From NCBI RefSeq assembly GCF_016802725.1, contig NC_052664.1:15334405-15398404 (forward strand): 64,000 bases of DNA, in the 5' to 3' direction. This stretch comes from Solenopsis invicta (Eukaryota > Arthropoda > Insecta > Hymenoptera > Formicidae). The position numbers and the translations under genes were made by a program. The notes under the pieces are model-generated. The model ran no database searches and was not told the DNA's origin. It saw only the letters and a list, made by a program, of their open reading frames with translations. The number at the start of each line of letters is the position of its first letter. The first letter of the stretch is position 1. Shown here piece by piece: positions 52,663-64,000 of the stretch.

Positions 52663-54663
52663 AAAAACACAAATACAAATATTTGAGTCTTAATGGTCAT
52701 AGATAGATCTTAGTGCTGATATTTCTGATATGATTTTATATACATTTACAAATTTACATAATTTTCTTGAAACTAAAGTACAGTTATAAGTTGAACAAGA
52801 ATAGCAATATCACAATATTAAATTAATCAATTTAGTAATAAATGATGCTGACCGGTATCTAGTATATCAATGATGCCAATAGGAAAACTTTCTCAGATAG
52901 AATACAAAGCCATAAAAATATTATGATGACATAAATTATTACGTCATTGTGATATTTTAAAAGAAAAAACCCAAGTAGACAGAAGTTATTATATAATGAT
53001 ACATAAAACATTACTCATTTTTTATTTGATGATATCATAATGATGTCAAGAGGATAACATTTATCCTTATACATGACTTATAAATAACAAAAGTTACAAT
53101 TATAACTCCTGTCTACTTGAGTTTTTCTTTTTAAAATAACTATAAAGAATTTGTTGCAAAAAATAATACCAGCAAAGGTATCCCTACCAATTTTCCGAAT
53201 ATAAAATTTTACTTTAAAAGTTTAAATTACATAATCTTAATTTAAATTAAGATTTGTGTTAATAAATAAAAAAAAACTATTTTATGTTTGTATTTATTTG
53301 AATGAAAAATAATATCTATTTAATTCAAAAATAATAGAAGTGATACGTAATATATAAGATACTTGAAACAATTCTCTGTTTTAAGAAAATATTATATTTG
53401 TTTAGATAACATATGATGGTAGATAACGTTTAAAGGACATACAGACAAGGATATACAATGACATTAAATGAAAATAGTACTTCAACTCATTCATTATACG
53501 TGCATAAAACTGGTTTTATTGCCTTAGGATGATTCAATTGTTAATGTCTACAACGTCATCTTATACAATTTTCCTATAAATATTATTCAAGATTGATTAA
53601 AGTTTTAATAAATTTCTTTTCTTTTTATTTACAATACATTCTTATATTTGCCTATGAAAATAAATAGAAAATCACTTAAATCTAAACAATTTTTAAAAAT
53701 CAATTATATAAATGTTCTGTGATGCACACTTTTATTAATCATTTGTGAAACTTGTGCATATTACTTTTTTTGTTTATTTACAACAATATAAATGTCAAAT
53801 TTTTTTTTATGTAGTACGCACACCCAAGGACTTTAATTCTGTCCATGGGGAAATTTTCCAAACTGAGAAGTTACCACTTTCTATATACTCGCAGTTCATG
53901 ATTAATGAAACGACTAGAGCTTATTGGTCGTTACGTTAATCATGAACTGCAAGTATGTAGAAAATGGTGACTTCTCAGTTTGGAAAATTTCCCCATGGAC
54001 AGAATCAAAGTCCTTGGGTGTACATCATACAAAAACAGTAAGATAATAAAACTCAAACTAGTTTTCTGATTACAATATGAGAATTTTAAGTTTCTGAATG
54101 ATTTTCTAAGATTGTATGAAAAACACATCAAAAAAGAAAAAAAGTTCTCACATTTAGATGCTTGTTAGCATTAATTATTATTAAATAGATTTTTAATTTA
54201 ATATTGTGATATTACTAATTCTTGTTCAATTTAGGTGTAAGGGGAAAAATTATTCAGTGCGCAGTTATGTGCATTAAAAATCTATAGAAAATTACGCAAT
54301 AAACATCAGTACTGAGATCTAGCTATGGCCTATAGGCGTTTCGTTTAATGTTGTGTTTTCACATACGAGTCGATATCTTATATTCAATTTAATTTACACA
54401 TAAAAAATTTTATCGTACACGAAACATTAATTCAACAATCTTAAAACTTATTTTTATGATTATTATATATTAATATAACAATCATAACACAATAAATTCT
54501 AAATATCAAATGAAATGACTATATTGTATATAGTCATTTATATAACTCTATAGACTGTATACATGATTGCAATTGATATTTTGCGTATATATATATATTT
54601 TTTTTTAGTTATTTTTTATTTTATTTATATGCAAAAAAAAGAATACACACACACACACACGTA

Positions 54664-54707
<44 letters not shown>

Positions 54708-54992
54708 CGTACAAACGCACACGCACGCACACACACAATAATATAAATATATTAAAAGAGGCAATTACTTTTAGTTCATATTAATATTTTTATCACACGA
54801 CTACAACGTTATTGCGAAAATCAGATAGATAGACAAAAAGCTGTTCGAAAATTTTACCTGTTCTCTTAGTCGGATTTGTCCGGTATACCACGTCAGCAAC
54901 ATCATTTTCAATACGAGCACGCAAGACCACCAAGCATATATAGACCACCAGAGCTCATGTTTCGTCTCGTTTGCAATTGCGTTCGCTAGCAT
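49343..54992 (-). CDS. MAPEG-family membrane enzyme, microsomal glutathione S-transferase 1 / prostaglandin E synthase-like
   Basis: Small four-helix membrane protein of the MAPEG family; members conjugate glutathione to lipophilic compounds or isomerise prostaglandin H2, and insect members are usually called microsomal GST 1. Two exons: 54992-54858 (45 codons) and 49708-49343 (121 codons plus stop), joined in phase 0 over a 5.1-kb intron with CAG|GTAAAA and CACAG borders; 166 aa against about 155 for the family. First helix about residues 13-34, then YTGQIRLREQ, the signature region RLAHRHDLETILPF, and three more hydrophobic helices. Start: ATG at 54992 in context AACAATG, with an in-frame TAA a few codons upstream. 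Oddity: the usual family signature reads AHxNDxExIxPF, and here the Asn is His. AATAAA on this strand at 49265-49270. Conjugating enzyme versus prostaglandin synthase cannot be decided from sequence. Confidence 0.88.
51990..52600. repeat. Degenerate tandem repeat, period about 300 bp
   Basis: TAGCTAAATTTGAATAATCG ... CATTCGAGA-like blocks at 52124-52185 recur near 52418-52480 in the same order. TTTTGTGCTGAA at about 51979 recurs near 52308, and GAGCTGAA near 52550. About two diverged units are visible. Confidence 0.45.
52616..52659. repeat. (GT)n microsatellite
   Basis: Uninterrupted GT run in the MAPEG gene intron, preceded by a short CG/CA-rich stretch. Confidence 0.95.
52952..53139. mobile_element. 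MITE-like element with ~40-bp inverted repeats
   Basis: The left end TTTTAAAAGAAAAAACCCAA, followed by GTAGACAGAAGTTAT, is matched inverted at the right end with a few changes. In the MAPEG gene intron. Confidence 0.6.
53809..54031. repeat. Near-perfect long hairpin, ~108-bp arms
   Basis: The arm 53809-53916 is the reverse complement of 53925-54031 with few differences; about five in the best 80 bp, nearly all transitions. Shared blocks include CCAAGGACTTT, CTGTCCATGGGGAAATTTTC and AACTGAGAAG. The loop is only about 8-12 nt. Lies in the MAPEG gene intron. Confidence 0.8.
54644..54738. repeat. Compound (AC)n(CGCA)n microsatellite
   Basis: An AC run followed by about eleven ACGC tetramers and a second AC run, 200 bp inside the intron from exon 1 of the MAPEG gene. 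Confidence 0.95.
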
Positions 54993-56324
54993 TGTTCCTG
55001 GTGCAACCTTATTTGCTTAACGTTCTCTTCGTGTCCATGGAAGAAGCCGTCGCGTTGCGTCGCGTTACTAGCCATGTACTCTTGTCTGGACTGGTGAGTG
55101 GTGAGGCTATTAGCAAGTCAAATGGTGATAGAGAATCTGATACGTAGGTACTTGAGCGGGAAAGTTTAAACGTGAGCATTTACGTCGCAAGACACGCATT
55201 ATTTTAAATTAAAGTAATAAGTAAAATCCGGACTGACGAAAATGTCAAACATAAGGTTATCAGCTTATGTTAGTCAGCAGTTTTTAGTGCTAAATAATAA
55301 TTTTTACAATCTCCAATTTATTCGAGCTATAGATCCGACAAATATGCCGCAAATAGTTTAAATGAGTTAAAAATTGAAAAAAATTATTACTCTGCAGCAC
55401 TAAAAACCGCTGTGATTGACACAGTTTTGATAACCATAAGTATAAACTTAAATGAAAGTAATATGTAGATTGATCATAAAATATGATTTGATATCAATTG
55501 CATCATTATATCGACAAATATAAATAGTCTTATTTAATAGAAACATAGATACGTATAAAATCTTGAAAAACTTGGTCTGGAAAAGAAATTTTTAATTTAA
55601 ATTTTGAAACAATTAAATTCCTTCTAATTATAAGATATATTTATATATAATCAAAGGAACAACAAAGATATTGATAAATATATTGATAAAGTATGATTGA
55701 AACAAAGATCACGATAGAAAAGATACACCTGTAAAAATGTATAGTTTTCTTATAAGAAAAAATTTTTGTCTTGCTAAACTCGTTAAATATATCACATACT
55801 TATGTTGAAATAATTTAATTTATTTAAAATTTTATGAAACATACGAATTAAAAATTTATACAGTTACTATTTCGGTAAATTTGAACAGAAATTTTAAAAT
55901 TTATTTGCAGAATTGATATACAGATTGTGCAATACTAATGTTTATGAAACTTTTAACATTTGTCGTTATAATCTTCCACTAATAACTTGCAAGCTGAAAT
56001 TGTTGAAATAAACTGTATTATTATCGTTTACATAACATTGTTTATTATTATTTAATTGTTAGTTTAGAGTTTAATGCAACAATATTGTATAATAAATGGA
56101 TGAGTTAGTATCTTACATTTCTTGTGAAATTCATACAACTGAATAATAACCTCATACGTAAATATCAATTCATATCACAATGTATGTGTATGTGCATCAA
56201 TTTCATCTTTATTAAGATTTATGAAAGTTTGATGGAAGCTATTGTTTTTCACTGTAATAATATTTTTCTGTTATTTTCGAAACGAGAGGAATAAAAAATT
56301 TATCAATGAAATTCTATATATGGA
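54993..56324. other. Intergenic region between the PLC-X gene end and the MAPEG gene start
   Basis: The first ~150 bp upstream of the MAPEG ATG is GC-richer and probably holds its promoter and 5' UTR. An inverted-repeat element lies at 55249-55441. The rest is plain AT-rich sequence, with a minus-strand AATAAA at 56208-56213 that could end the PLC-X transcript. Confidence 0.5.
55249..55441. mobile_element. MITE-like element with ~75-bp imperfect inverted repeats
   Basis: CATAAGGTTATCA, then CAGTTTTTAGTGCT and TAATAATTTTT on the left are matched inverted on the right (GCAGCACTAAAAACCGCTG, GATAACCATAAG). It lies about 260 bp upstream of the MAPEG start codon. Confidence 0.6.
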
Positions 56325-59300
56325 TTACAAACGCCATTGCGCGATATTACTCTTCTTTATGTTCGACATTCTCGATACCCAGATCAAATCATTTCCGAGA
56401 AAAAAATCTGTGGCGACGATGTTTGTTTCCTTCCACCATTCTTCTTGGAACTTGACAGTGAGATTTCGATTAACAGAATCAGCCATCTGCCGAAGCCCGC
56501 CAGATAAATTAAAGAAAATGTCTAATGGGAATGGCGTCAGTTCCGCCATTACCGCCCACAATGGATTCTGACTATTTCTACGTTTTTTTGAGCCTAAAAT
56601 TTCTTCATCCAAATATTCAAACAAACCCTCCACGGTTTGCTGATTGCCCCATACTTGCGTTAAGGGTGGCCATAGCCAGTCGTATTCTAAGTTAAAAAGG
56701 ATTAAATGGAAGTTATTAGAAACGATCGAACTGGTGAGGTTTTAAAGAGTTTTAACAAATTAATCTTACGAATTGCAAATTTATGATAAAAATTTTTTAC
56801 CGTTTACTGTGTGCTTGTCACCATAACAAATAATTAATCTCTTCCCGCCGGTCCAAATGTCATTTAATGTCGGTCCCAGACCTTCGATTCCTCTATCTGG
56901 CTTCAGGATTAAACCTTCGAATTCTCGATGTAAAATAGTTAATAGTTTTCGATGTCTGTTTGGCCTACCTTCGAAGCCCACAGGAAATCTGTTTGTTAAT
57001 TCTTATATTATTATTATAACAGTTTTCGAATATATTGGAGTGTACTTATTAATAATTTGCGACAAATAATGCTAAATATAAAAACTAGAGAAATATTTTC
57101 CACTTTTTTAATACAATACTTTACTTAAGTAGCAAGCTGACATTGTCTGTTGTTATCTTGATGTCAAAATGACAACAAATAACATCAATTTGGGTAATGT
57201 ATTAAAAAAGTGAAAAGTATTTCTTTAATTTTCATATTTGTATGTCGTATTTAGCGTTACTCGTATAATGCACGTTAAAAGCCAATTAAAATTAATTTAG
57301 ACTAATTAGTAATTTAATTATTTTAGTTTTTGCAATTTTCTCGCAATGTAATTTCTTTTATGATTGTTTATTAGAATTTTATGTACATTTTACGAGTTTA
57401 ATTTACAGTGAATACGTGCTTTTGTGAATTTAAAATACAATGTTATATTTCGTGCAACTCACCTATGAAAGTCCATAATAACAACTTCACCTCTCGCTGC
57501 GTCTAAAAAGTCCCTCACATCCTTTAAGATCTCTGCAAGAGGTGTGATGCGAATGACGTCGTGGTTGACCCAGAATCTATTTATATGATTCCCGTCTTCG
57601 TCAAGTGCGGTGCCATTTGGTATCGATGGATAATATCCGACTCTGATATCCAGATATCTTATACCATGCACCAATTGCGTCCAAACGTCACGATCCTGTG
57701 TCAGCAAGTACCGCTGAAAGGCATCCCGTCGCGTCAGATCACCATGCTTGTAACAGCCAGAATTGTGTGTCCCGGGTATCATTAGGCTTCCAATAGGAAG
57801 CATTCCGATTTCTCTCCTTTAGCAATACAAAGAAAAATGTCGTTTCTATATTCTATAGCAGTTAATTACTATTATTTACGTGTTTTTTTTAGCGATTATT
57901 ACTTCTCAAATTTGTAATAATAAAAACTAATTGCAAACGACACCTTTACGCTATATTTGTGTGTAATGTCAAAGATTATTTATAATCACAGATCTTTCAT
58001 AGATCTTTTCTTTTTGCCTGATTTATTCTTCTTGCAATATATTTATAAACGCTCTAAAATGTTTTGAAATATGTATTTGAAAATTATAGTACCTTAAATC
58101 GTACATCCAAGTCGGCCAAATTTGCAAACAAGACATTGAAAACATGTGATCGTCTTTGTAAAGGATTGCATAATAATCGAGACAATGTGATCCTGGAAGG
58201 GTTGCCCCGTCCTTTGTGTCCCAACCGCCTGGAAGTGGCGGACGACCGACTGTAATATTTGTCCTATAATATCCCCGAGGACGTTGTAAGGAAGTCAAGA
58301 TCAGTTCAGGTTTGATCATTTTATCTGAAACAAATAGGATCCGTGGTTGCGTCGACAAATTTTTTGATATCCAAAGTTCGATAGCTTTACAGTGAGAAAA
58401 TATGATAAGGGATGGACGCGTTCGATTTCACGACGATTCATTCTGTAAGATAAATCGGATTGGAAACGGTTCAAAACTATCGAGGGATTCATTTCGAACG
58501 GATCAATGTTTTCAAATTGAATGCGATAGGCGGAAGAGAGACTTAGCGAACAAGTTTTAACGACGGACTCAAAGCGGACGTTTCAACGCGCATAAGCTAG
58601 TAATCTATACTAAGCAATCAATGATAGCAAAATATACTTTGTTGATAAAATTCTTACATATAATAAGAAAAGGGATAAGTAGATATAATAAGTAAAAAGA
58701 ATTTTAAATATAATAAATTTATCTGTAGTGTTTGCAACTGTTACGTCAAATGTATACTTTGTAATAAATTATAATTATAATAAATATTATAAATATTATA
58801 AATACTTATATGGATAGATATAATTTAAAAAAAAAATGAAAAGTAAATTCGACGTGAATCGTTACTGTGTCTGTGATATTTAACACACTAGTTAATACAT
58901 AAATAAAATAAAAGGTACGTGTTAGTTTTTCGATTCTGTTCATGTTTCTTTTTTACTTTATTTTAACCGGTTTAGCAGACTACGATACGCAAGAAAGTCA
59001 AATAAAATTTATTACTATGTGCTGCTAACGGGTCAGCAGTGAACACCTTGATCTGGGTATCGGAATATCTTGTGCCCGCCGGACAATCGAATTCCCAATT
59101 TACTTCTAATTCGGCATCGACCACCTTGTCGCTGGCAGCGATTGGTCTCCATAAAGAAGAAACCGTGACCCACACTTTTCCGCATTGCCCCGCCAATGCT
59201 GAAAGCGAGCCAAAATAATAGATTGAGAAACACAATACGAAAGAGGAACGAATTATATTTCAAATCTTTATGCTCAAAAAATTAGTTACCTGTTTCAAAT

Positions 59301-61213
59301 CATACAAGTTTATTTTGATTTTATCAGATCATTATGATAAGTCTCACTCATCGTATTTATTAGAATTTGAATTATAATTTTTGTAAATATTACTGATTAA
59401 TGATGTATATATTTTTTAACTAATAATGCATGTATCTTTTTGATCTTAATATGTATAAATACATACTATTACTCAACAGTTTTAGCATACTTTGTGTTTT
59501 TATAACAATTCCATTATTCATATATAAAATACGGAGTTATGTTATATTTTCATACATTCCATGTCGAAAATAAAAAATCTTCAAACTCCTTATTTTCTTA
59601 TTTTTGAAAGTATTCAATGAGATTGTGAATTATCAAAAAATAATTACTCTAGTTTACAAATTTTACATTAATTTCAGTACAAGAAAAGAAAACAATTTTT
59701 AACGTATTTTGGAGCGCTGAATTTGAATCTGAGTCAGAAAAATGTTCTGTTGAATTTTTAAGATATAATATTGGTGGTACTGTTTGACTAATAATGGGAG
59801 TACTATGTATCATCATTTGTATATAAAAATATCGGACAAAGCTATTGTTTTAATTTAGAATGTATTTTATGAATTAGAATATATAATTCTTTTAAAATAT
59901 ATTATAATGTAAAAATTTGTTGCTAAAATTATGTAAATTCAGTCCAAACTAAGTATTTTTACTATGTTTACTATGTTTGTGGACAATTATATTATTGAAA
60001 AAAATCACAGAAAAAAAATCACAGAATTACTACAATTTGCCTATTTACTTTCTCATTTAAAAAAATCACAAATTAATTGTTCAACACTTTTAATTTGTTT
60101 TTTTTAATTTCAATAAAACGAATTATGTTAAAAAATCGCTATATGAGAAAAATATTTTTTTTTGTAAAAGAAATCAAACCTGATGGAAATATTTTGATAG
60201 CAAATTTGAGCTCAATGTTCAAAATTACCTCAGAAACAGTTTTTATATGCTCTTGCATAGAATTTTGTAAAAAAAACTAATCTTATAAACAGAAATTATA
60301 TACGTATATTTTTTGAAGAATATCACGTTTATCGATTTAAAAAAAAATTAATATCAGTTTATAACTGCAATCTGTACACTCTGCATTTATTTAATCAAAG
60401 ACTTGTGTTTAATATGGTGTTCGATTTCTGCAAGAATATTGTTCACATATTTTTTATCATTAGTTGCCTAGTAATATTTATATTAATTGCTGTCTAAGCA
60501 CGAAATTTGAAGTTGATTTTTCTTTTAACCAATATCCAACTAATTTAACTAATATTCGTCTATCCAAGAAATTAATTGCATTTTGTTTTTAAATTTAATT
60601 TAAGTTTATAATTATTTTTTAGCAATTTGTGATCTTAATAATTGAATACTTCCGTAATAAAAAAACATATTATATCTCTATATTTTATATATGAAAAATA
60701 GAATTGATAGTAAAAATATAAGATGTATTGAAATTTTTGTTCGCTGATGCATATCATAAGGTTGTTTAATCAGAAATGTGTAAATATTTTTATTGATGAA
60801 AGAAATAAATATATGCACATACAATACGTAAAATCATGTAAATATTAATGTATATTTTTTACATTTTTCATACATTTTTAATATTTGTTAAAGAAAAGCG
60901 GTAGATGCTCAATATTTTTGCACAATACTTTTGAACAACTCAATACATGTAGTTTTCAAAATTAATAATCAATAATTTAATATAATATATAATTTATATA
61001 TATTACCAACATGTATATACATATTTACATAATATACTTTTAATTGAATTTTTCTTTAAATTATTAAAAAAATATTTGCTTTAAACACTTGTTATTTTAC
61101 ATTTCCATCAAAATAAAAATTATGCTTAAAAAAATCATGCAATTTAAACATATTTAGTTCTCACCGATGTCGCAGAAGACATGGAGAATCAGCAAGACAA
61201 TTCCTTTCAGCAT
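56325..61213 (-). CDS. Secreted PI-PLC X domain-containing protein, complete, six exons
   Basis: Phosphatidylinositol-specific phospholipase C X-domain protein of the PLCXD group (no Y, C2 or EF-hand part). Exons from the start: 61213-61165, 59198-59016, 58324-58093, 57816-57463, 56988-56801, 56686-56325; phases match at all joins, giving 455 aa. Residues 1-17 (MLKGIVLLILHVFCDIA) form a signal peptide, so the protein should enter the secretory path. An insect-type N-terminal domain of about 130 residues comes first (starting GQCGKVWVTVSSLWRP). The X domain starts near 156, with IPGTHNSG (His 171) and FWVNHDVIRI (His 239), the two catalytic histidines of PI-PLCs, and the RYLDIRV strand near 209-215. 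The C-terminal part holds CYGDK and EYDWLWPP. No GPI-attachment signal or second membrane span is seen. Substrate is inferred from family only. Confidence 0.92.
56989..57462 (-). other. Intron 4 of the PLC-X gene
   Basis: 474 bp, AT-rich, containing the inverted-repeat element at 57067-57259. No exon seen. Confidence 0.6.
57067..57259. mobile_element. MITE-like element with ~55-bp inverted repeats
   Basis: The left part (GCTAAATA ... AGAAATATTTTCCACTTTTT AATACA) is matched inverted at 57200-57258, with the inner palindrome TGTCAAAATGACA. In intron 4 of the PLC-X gene. Confidence 0.6.
59199..61164 (-). other. First intron of the PLC-X gene
   Basis: Two kilobases of AT-rich sequence between the signal-peptide exon and exon 2. 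Nothing else recognised in it. Confidence 0.65.
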
Positions 61214-61679
61214 GATTGATATAATGAGATTTCAATCAAAATTATTTATCTATAACCCCCGTTCTTCCGATGTCAGCAAATATTGTGCAGTCGTGTTTTA
61301 ATCAAACAGTTTCTGATTTCTTTGCGCATAACGGATATCTTCGAAGAGCCTTCAGAGTTTCTGAAATTCTCAACTTATTCACAATGTTGCCATGTAATAA
61401 ATCTTCATTAAATAATGGTGAATAAATTTTCACTTTGGAGAGTCAAGAACATTTTCTACATAAAAGTTGCATCAGAGATTGTAAGGGAAACAATAATAGA
61501 TACTGAAAAGAAAACACTTTCATAGAAAAATGTATCAAGTTTTATTTTTGCATTTTTGACTGAAGTTTATATAAGTAACAGTAGTATTCGCTGTCAGATT
61601 TATCTACATCATTGATAATACTGCCACATTCTGTATCGAAAATTCCCGTTCTCTCTGCGAGTGAAAAATTACCCAGTAT

Positions 61680-62400
61680 ACGAACGCGTGCAGTTTTAGA
61701 AATACGATCTTAGAAATACGATCCTCTCCACTCGGTGACGATAACGATTCTACCGATTGTCTACGTCTTGTCACGCGTAAAATAATTTCTCGATCAAGTT
61801 AAGCATTATCGTCACATTAAAAAACTTCGGAAACGCACGGAATGAAAATTGGAAAACAAATTCGGAAACGGTGCTCACTACTAACAGTGCAGTTGTCCTC
61901 GGCTGATAACTCGACTGAACGATAGGCAGCCGAACGAACTACTACCGGTAATCGGTGTAGTTCTAATGTAGAACCCGCTTATGGAACATTCAAGTACATT
62001 GTGCTTCCATCCTTCCGTCACTTCCTCGGACGCGTCAATTGGACGCGAGAAGGGACCAGTACTCGTTCGTTTTCTCTCTTCCCTACGTCCGCCTCTCCAT
62101 CACGTTGACCACGTCGGCTACGTGCTGCACTCGGGGTCAGACCCGGCCTGGCCTGTTAAATACCATTTCCTGCATACGCCGCGCCGTCGCGGAATATATA
62201 GTTTCGAGGGAGAGTCGGCGATGGATGCGAACCCGACCGACCGATCGCTGGAGGTTGGGAGAACGGATTCAGTTTCTACATTGAATTATCGCCCTCGTGT
62301 ATCGTGCACAGGGGACACTGCATGTCAGAAGGGAACGCGTCGTGAGAGCAAACAGATTAATCGTTACATATAGATTGAGGCTACAGATCGCGATTTATCG
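61680..62400. promoter_or_regulatory. GC-rich promoter-like block upstream of the PLC-X gene
   Basis: A compositional island of about 700 bp with a TATA-like ATATATAG near 62195-62202 on the + strand. It lies 0.5 kb upstream of the PLC-X start codon and could serve that gene or a + strand gene reading rightward. The open frame 61981-62373 in it (130 codons) resembles no known protein. Confidence 0.35.
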
Positions 62401-64000
62401 ATGACATTTTAGGATATTTTATGGTATGTAGAACTACATTTTGTTGGGATAGGTCACGATCGCGAGTACATAACGAATCGCATTTATACATTGGCTTTGC
62501 GTTACAATATACGATGAATAATTTGTAAACGTTATTCGTAAAACTTACTTGATGTTTCAATAATAAAAACCATTTACAAGCCTTTCTTTTTTACGCATTG
62601 TTAAAGAACATATATATATTTTCTACATGAATTATGACGTGAGAGATGATAATATTTTACTGAATATTGTTGGTCTGTGTGGAACTTTAATGCGGGAATA
62701 CAAATAAATAATCTATTAACTATCAATTTTTCAATAGAACAGATATACAATTTATTTACAGTGTCATGCTCTTTTAAAAGATAACAGTACATATTACAGT
62801 ATACATGGATGCAAGTAAAAGCTTTGAACCATGAAATCTCGATTATTTTGATCGCATTCGCATAGACGGGGTCACAATTTAAAACCGAAGACAAATAAAA
62901 TCTGAAAATTTAATTTTTAACGTTAGTATTTCGATGGCATCAATACAAAGCAACTACATTTTTGGATATTAATTTAGGCATTTAGTTACGATTATTTGAT
63001 TATTAGTTAAATATTGAATAAAAATAAATATTGTTTTTATTTTTTCAATAATCAATATAATCCAGACAACATAAAGTTTCAAATCAGAAAAGACATTTTG
63101 AAGAAATCAAAAATGGTTAAAGACATCTTATGACCCAATTTTAAACTTAATGTTGTCTAGATCTGTATCTATTTAATATTTTATCTATCATAACTGATAA
63201 ATAAAACAGTTTTAATCTTCGCAGACTTAGGTCATATTGATCTAGACGATTTTTCTCATTTTGCCGATTTGGATAAAAAAAATCTAATAATAAGAAGTCT
63301 GTAGCCAAAAGTTGATAAGAATATATATTGTAGTTGCAAAGATCTTTGGTAACAACCAATCCACCTCGGTGAAACACATACTCCCTTCGTTTTTGCCAAT
63401 CTTTGGTTGGCAGCAGTCGGTCATAAAAACCGTTTTAGATCATATAATTATACAATCGTATTCTTAAATGTTAGAAGAGTACATTAGAATTTTTTCTAAT
63501 TTCTTAGAGCTCAAACACCCTTTAAAAAATACAACGTTTACCAATGAATCAGATAGTCTGACTAAACAATGAAAAAGTAGGGTAGTCTCTTTAAACGGAG
63601 ATTTAAAGAAGAAATTGTTAGATAAATAATCTTTTCGGAGCAATAGTTTTATAATTACAATACTTTTCATTGATACCATCGATACATTATGCATCATGTG
63701 CACACGACAAAAACGTGTCGCTGCAATCATCGGATACTATGCTATATTAAATAAATAACATTACCTTGGCAGAATTATATTACAGAATTGACGACATAGA
63801 TACAATATATATTTTACGCGCATTAACTTACAGTAACATCGCTCTTATCGTGATGTTCTAAGCTGACAATTATAGTACATGAAGGACATTTAATACGATT
63901 TGATTCGTTGAGGTAGATAATTTAATCAGTCTATGAAGCTGCTTTGTCGGTCGGTCAATTTGTTGTTGAGTTACCGTTCCGACGTTACATAAAAGAATCA
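62401..64000. other. AT-rich end of the window
   Basis: No gene, RNA gene or clear repeat recognised. The short minus-strand open frames here are not protein-like. Confidence 0.5.

Larger units (their letters stand above)
49709..54857 (-). other. Single large intron of the MAPEG gene
   Basis: AT-rich, no exon seen. It holds a degenerate ~300-bp tandem array (51990-52600), a GT microsatellite, two inverted-repeat elements (52952-53139 and 53809-54031) and a CGCA microsatellite. Confidence 0.7.

Noticed and set aside
53745..54131. Open frames on both strands in the hairpin
   Set aside because: They are the two arms of one inverted repeat read outward; no conserved protein.
54563..54784. 73-codon open frame with Thr-His-Ala repeats
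   Set aside because: Translation of the CGCA microsatellite.
61981..62373. 130-codon open frame in the GC-rich island
   Set aside because: Overlapped by another frame; no recognisable domain or intron structure.

Overview
This is a piece of an AT-rich animal nuclear genome with split genes, long introns and many short inverted-repeat elements. The protein families (a Plexin A of the arthropod type, a patched-domain/RND permease, an insect-type microsomal glutathione S-transferase and a secreted PI-PLC X-domain protein) point to an insect. The base composition and small-element load fit a hymenopteran such as an ant, but that placement is inference and no alignment was run.

Layout. 1-16,279: no gene recognised. 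It is AT-rich DNA broken by more GC-rich blocks (about 7.3-8.9, 10.5-13.2 and 14.6-15.3 kb) and most likely lies in or before the 5' introns of Plexin A. 16,280-27,133 (+): Plexin A in nine exons, from the end of the sema domain to the stop codon. The first ~450-500 residues are not in view. 27,134-31,219: long 3' UTR or convergent intergenic DNA. 31,220-38,058 (-): a complete nine-exon patched-domain protein of 954 codons; every junction keeps phase. 38,059-49,342: intergenic, with an orphan GC-rich first-exon-like block at 39.5-40.16 kb, several hairpin elements and a weak coding-like relic at 41.8-42.3 kb. 49,343-54,992 (-): a two-exon MAPEG-family gene of 166 aa with a 5.1-kb intron full of repeats. 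56,325-61,213 (-): a six-exon secreted PI-PLC X-domain protein of 455 aa. 61,214-64,000: promoter-like GC-rich block, then AT-rich DNA.

The genes are not an operon and need not share a pathway. Plexin A is a semaphorin receptor for axon guidance. The patched-like protein is a sterol-sensing-domain membrane transporter. The MAPEG protein would be a glutathione-dependent membrane enzyme. The PLC-X protein would act outside the cell or in the secretory path.

The most unusual content is non-coding. There are at least ten inverted-repeat (MITE-like) elements, including a near-perfect ~220-bp hairpin at 53.8-54.0 kb and a ~357-bp hairpin at 48.5-48.8 kb. A dispersed motif resembling a hammerhead-ribozyme core (CTGANGA ... 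GAAA) occurs in two inverted-repeat elements and, in weaker form, at three other sites.
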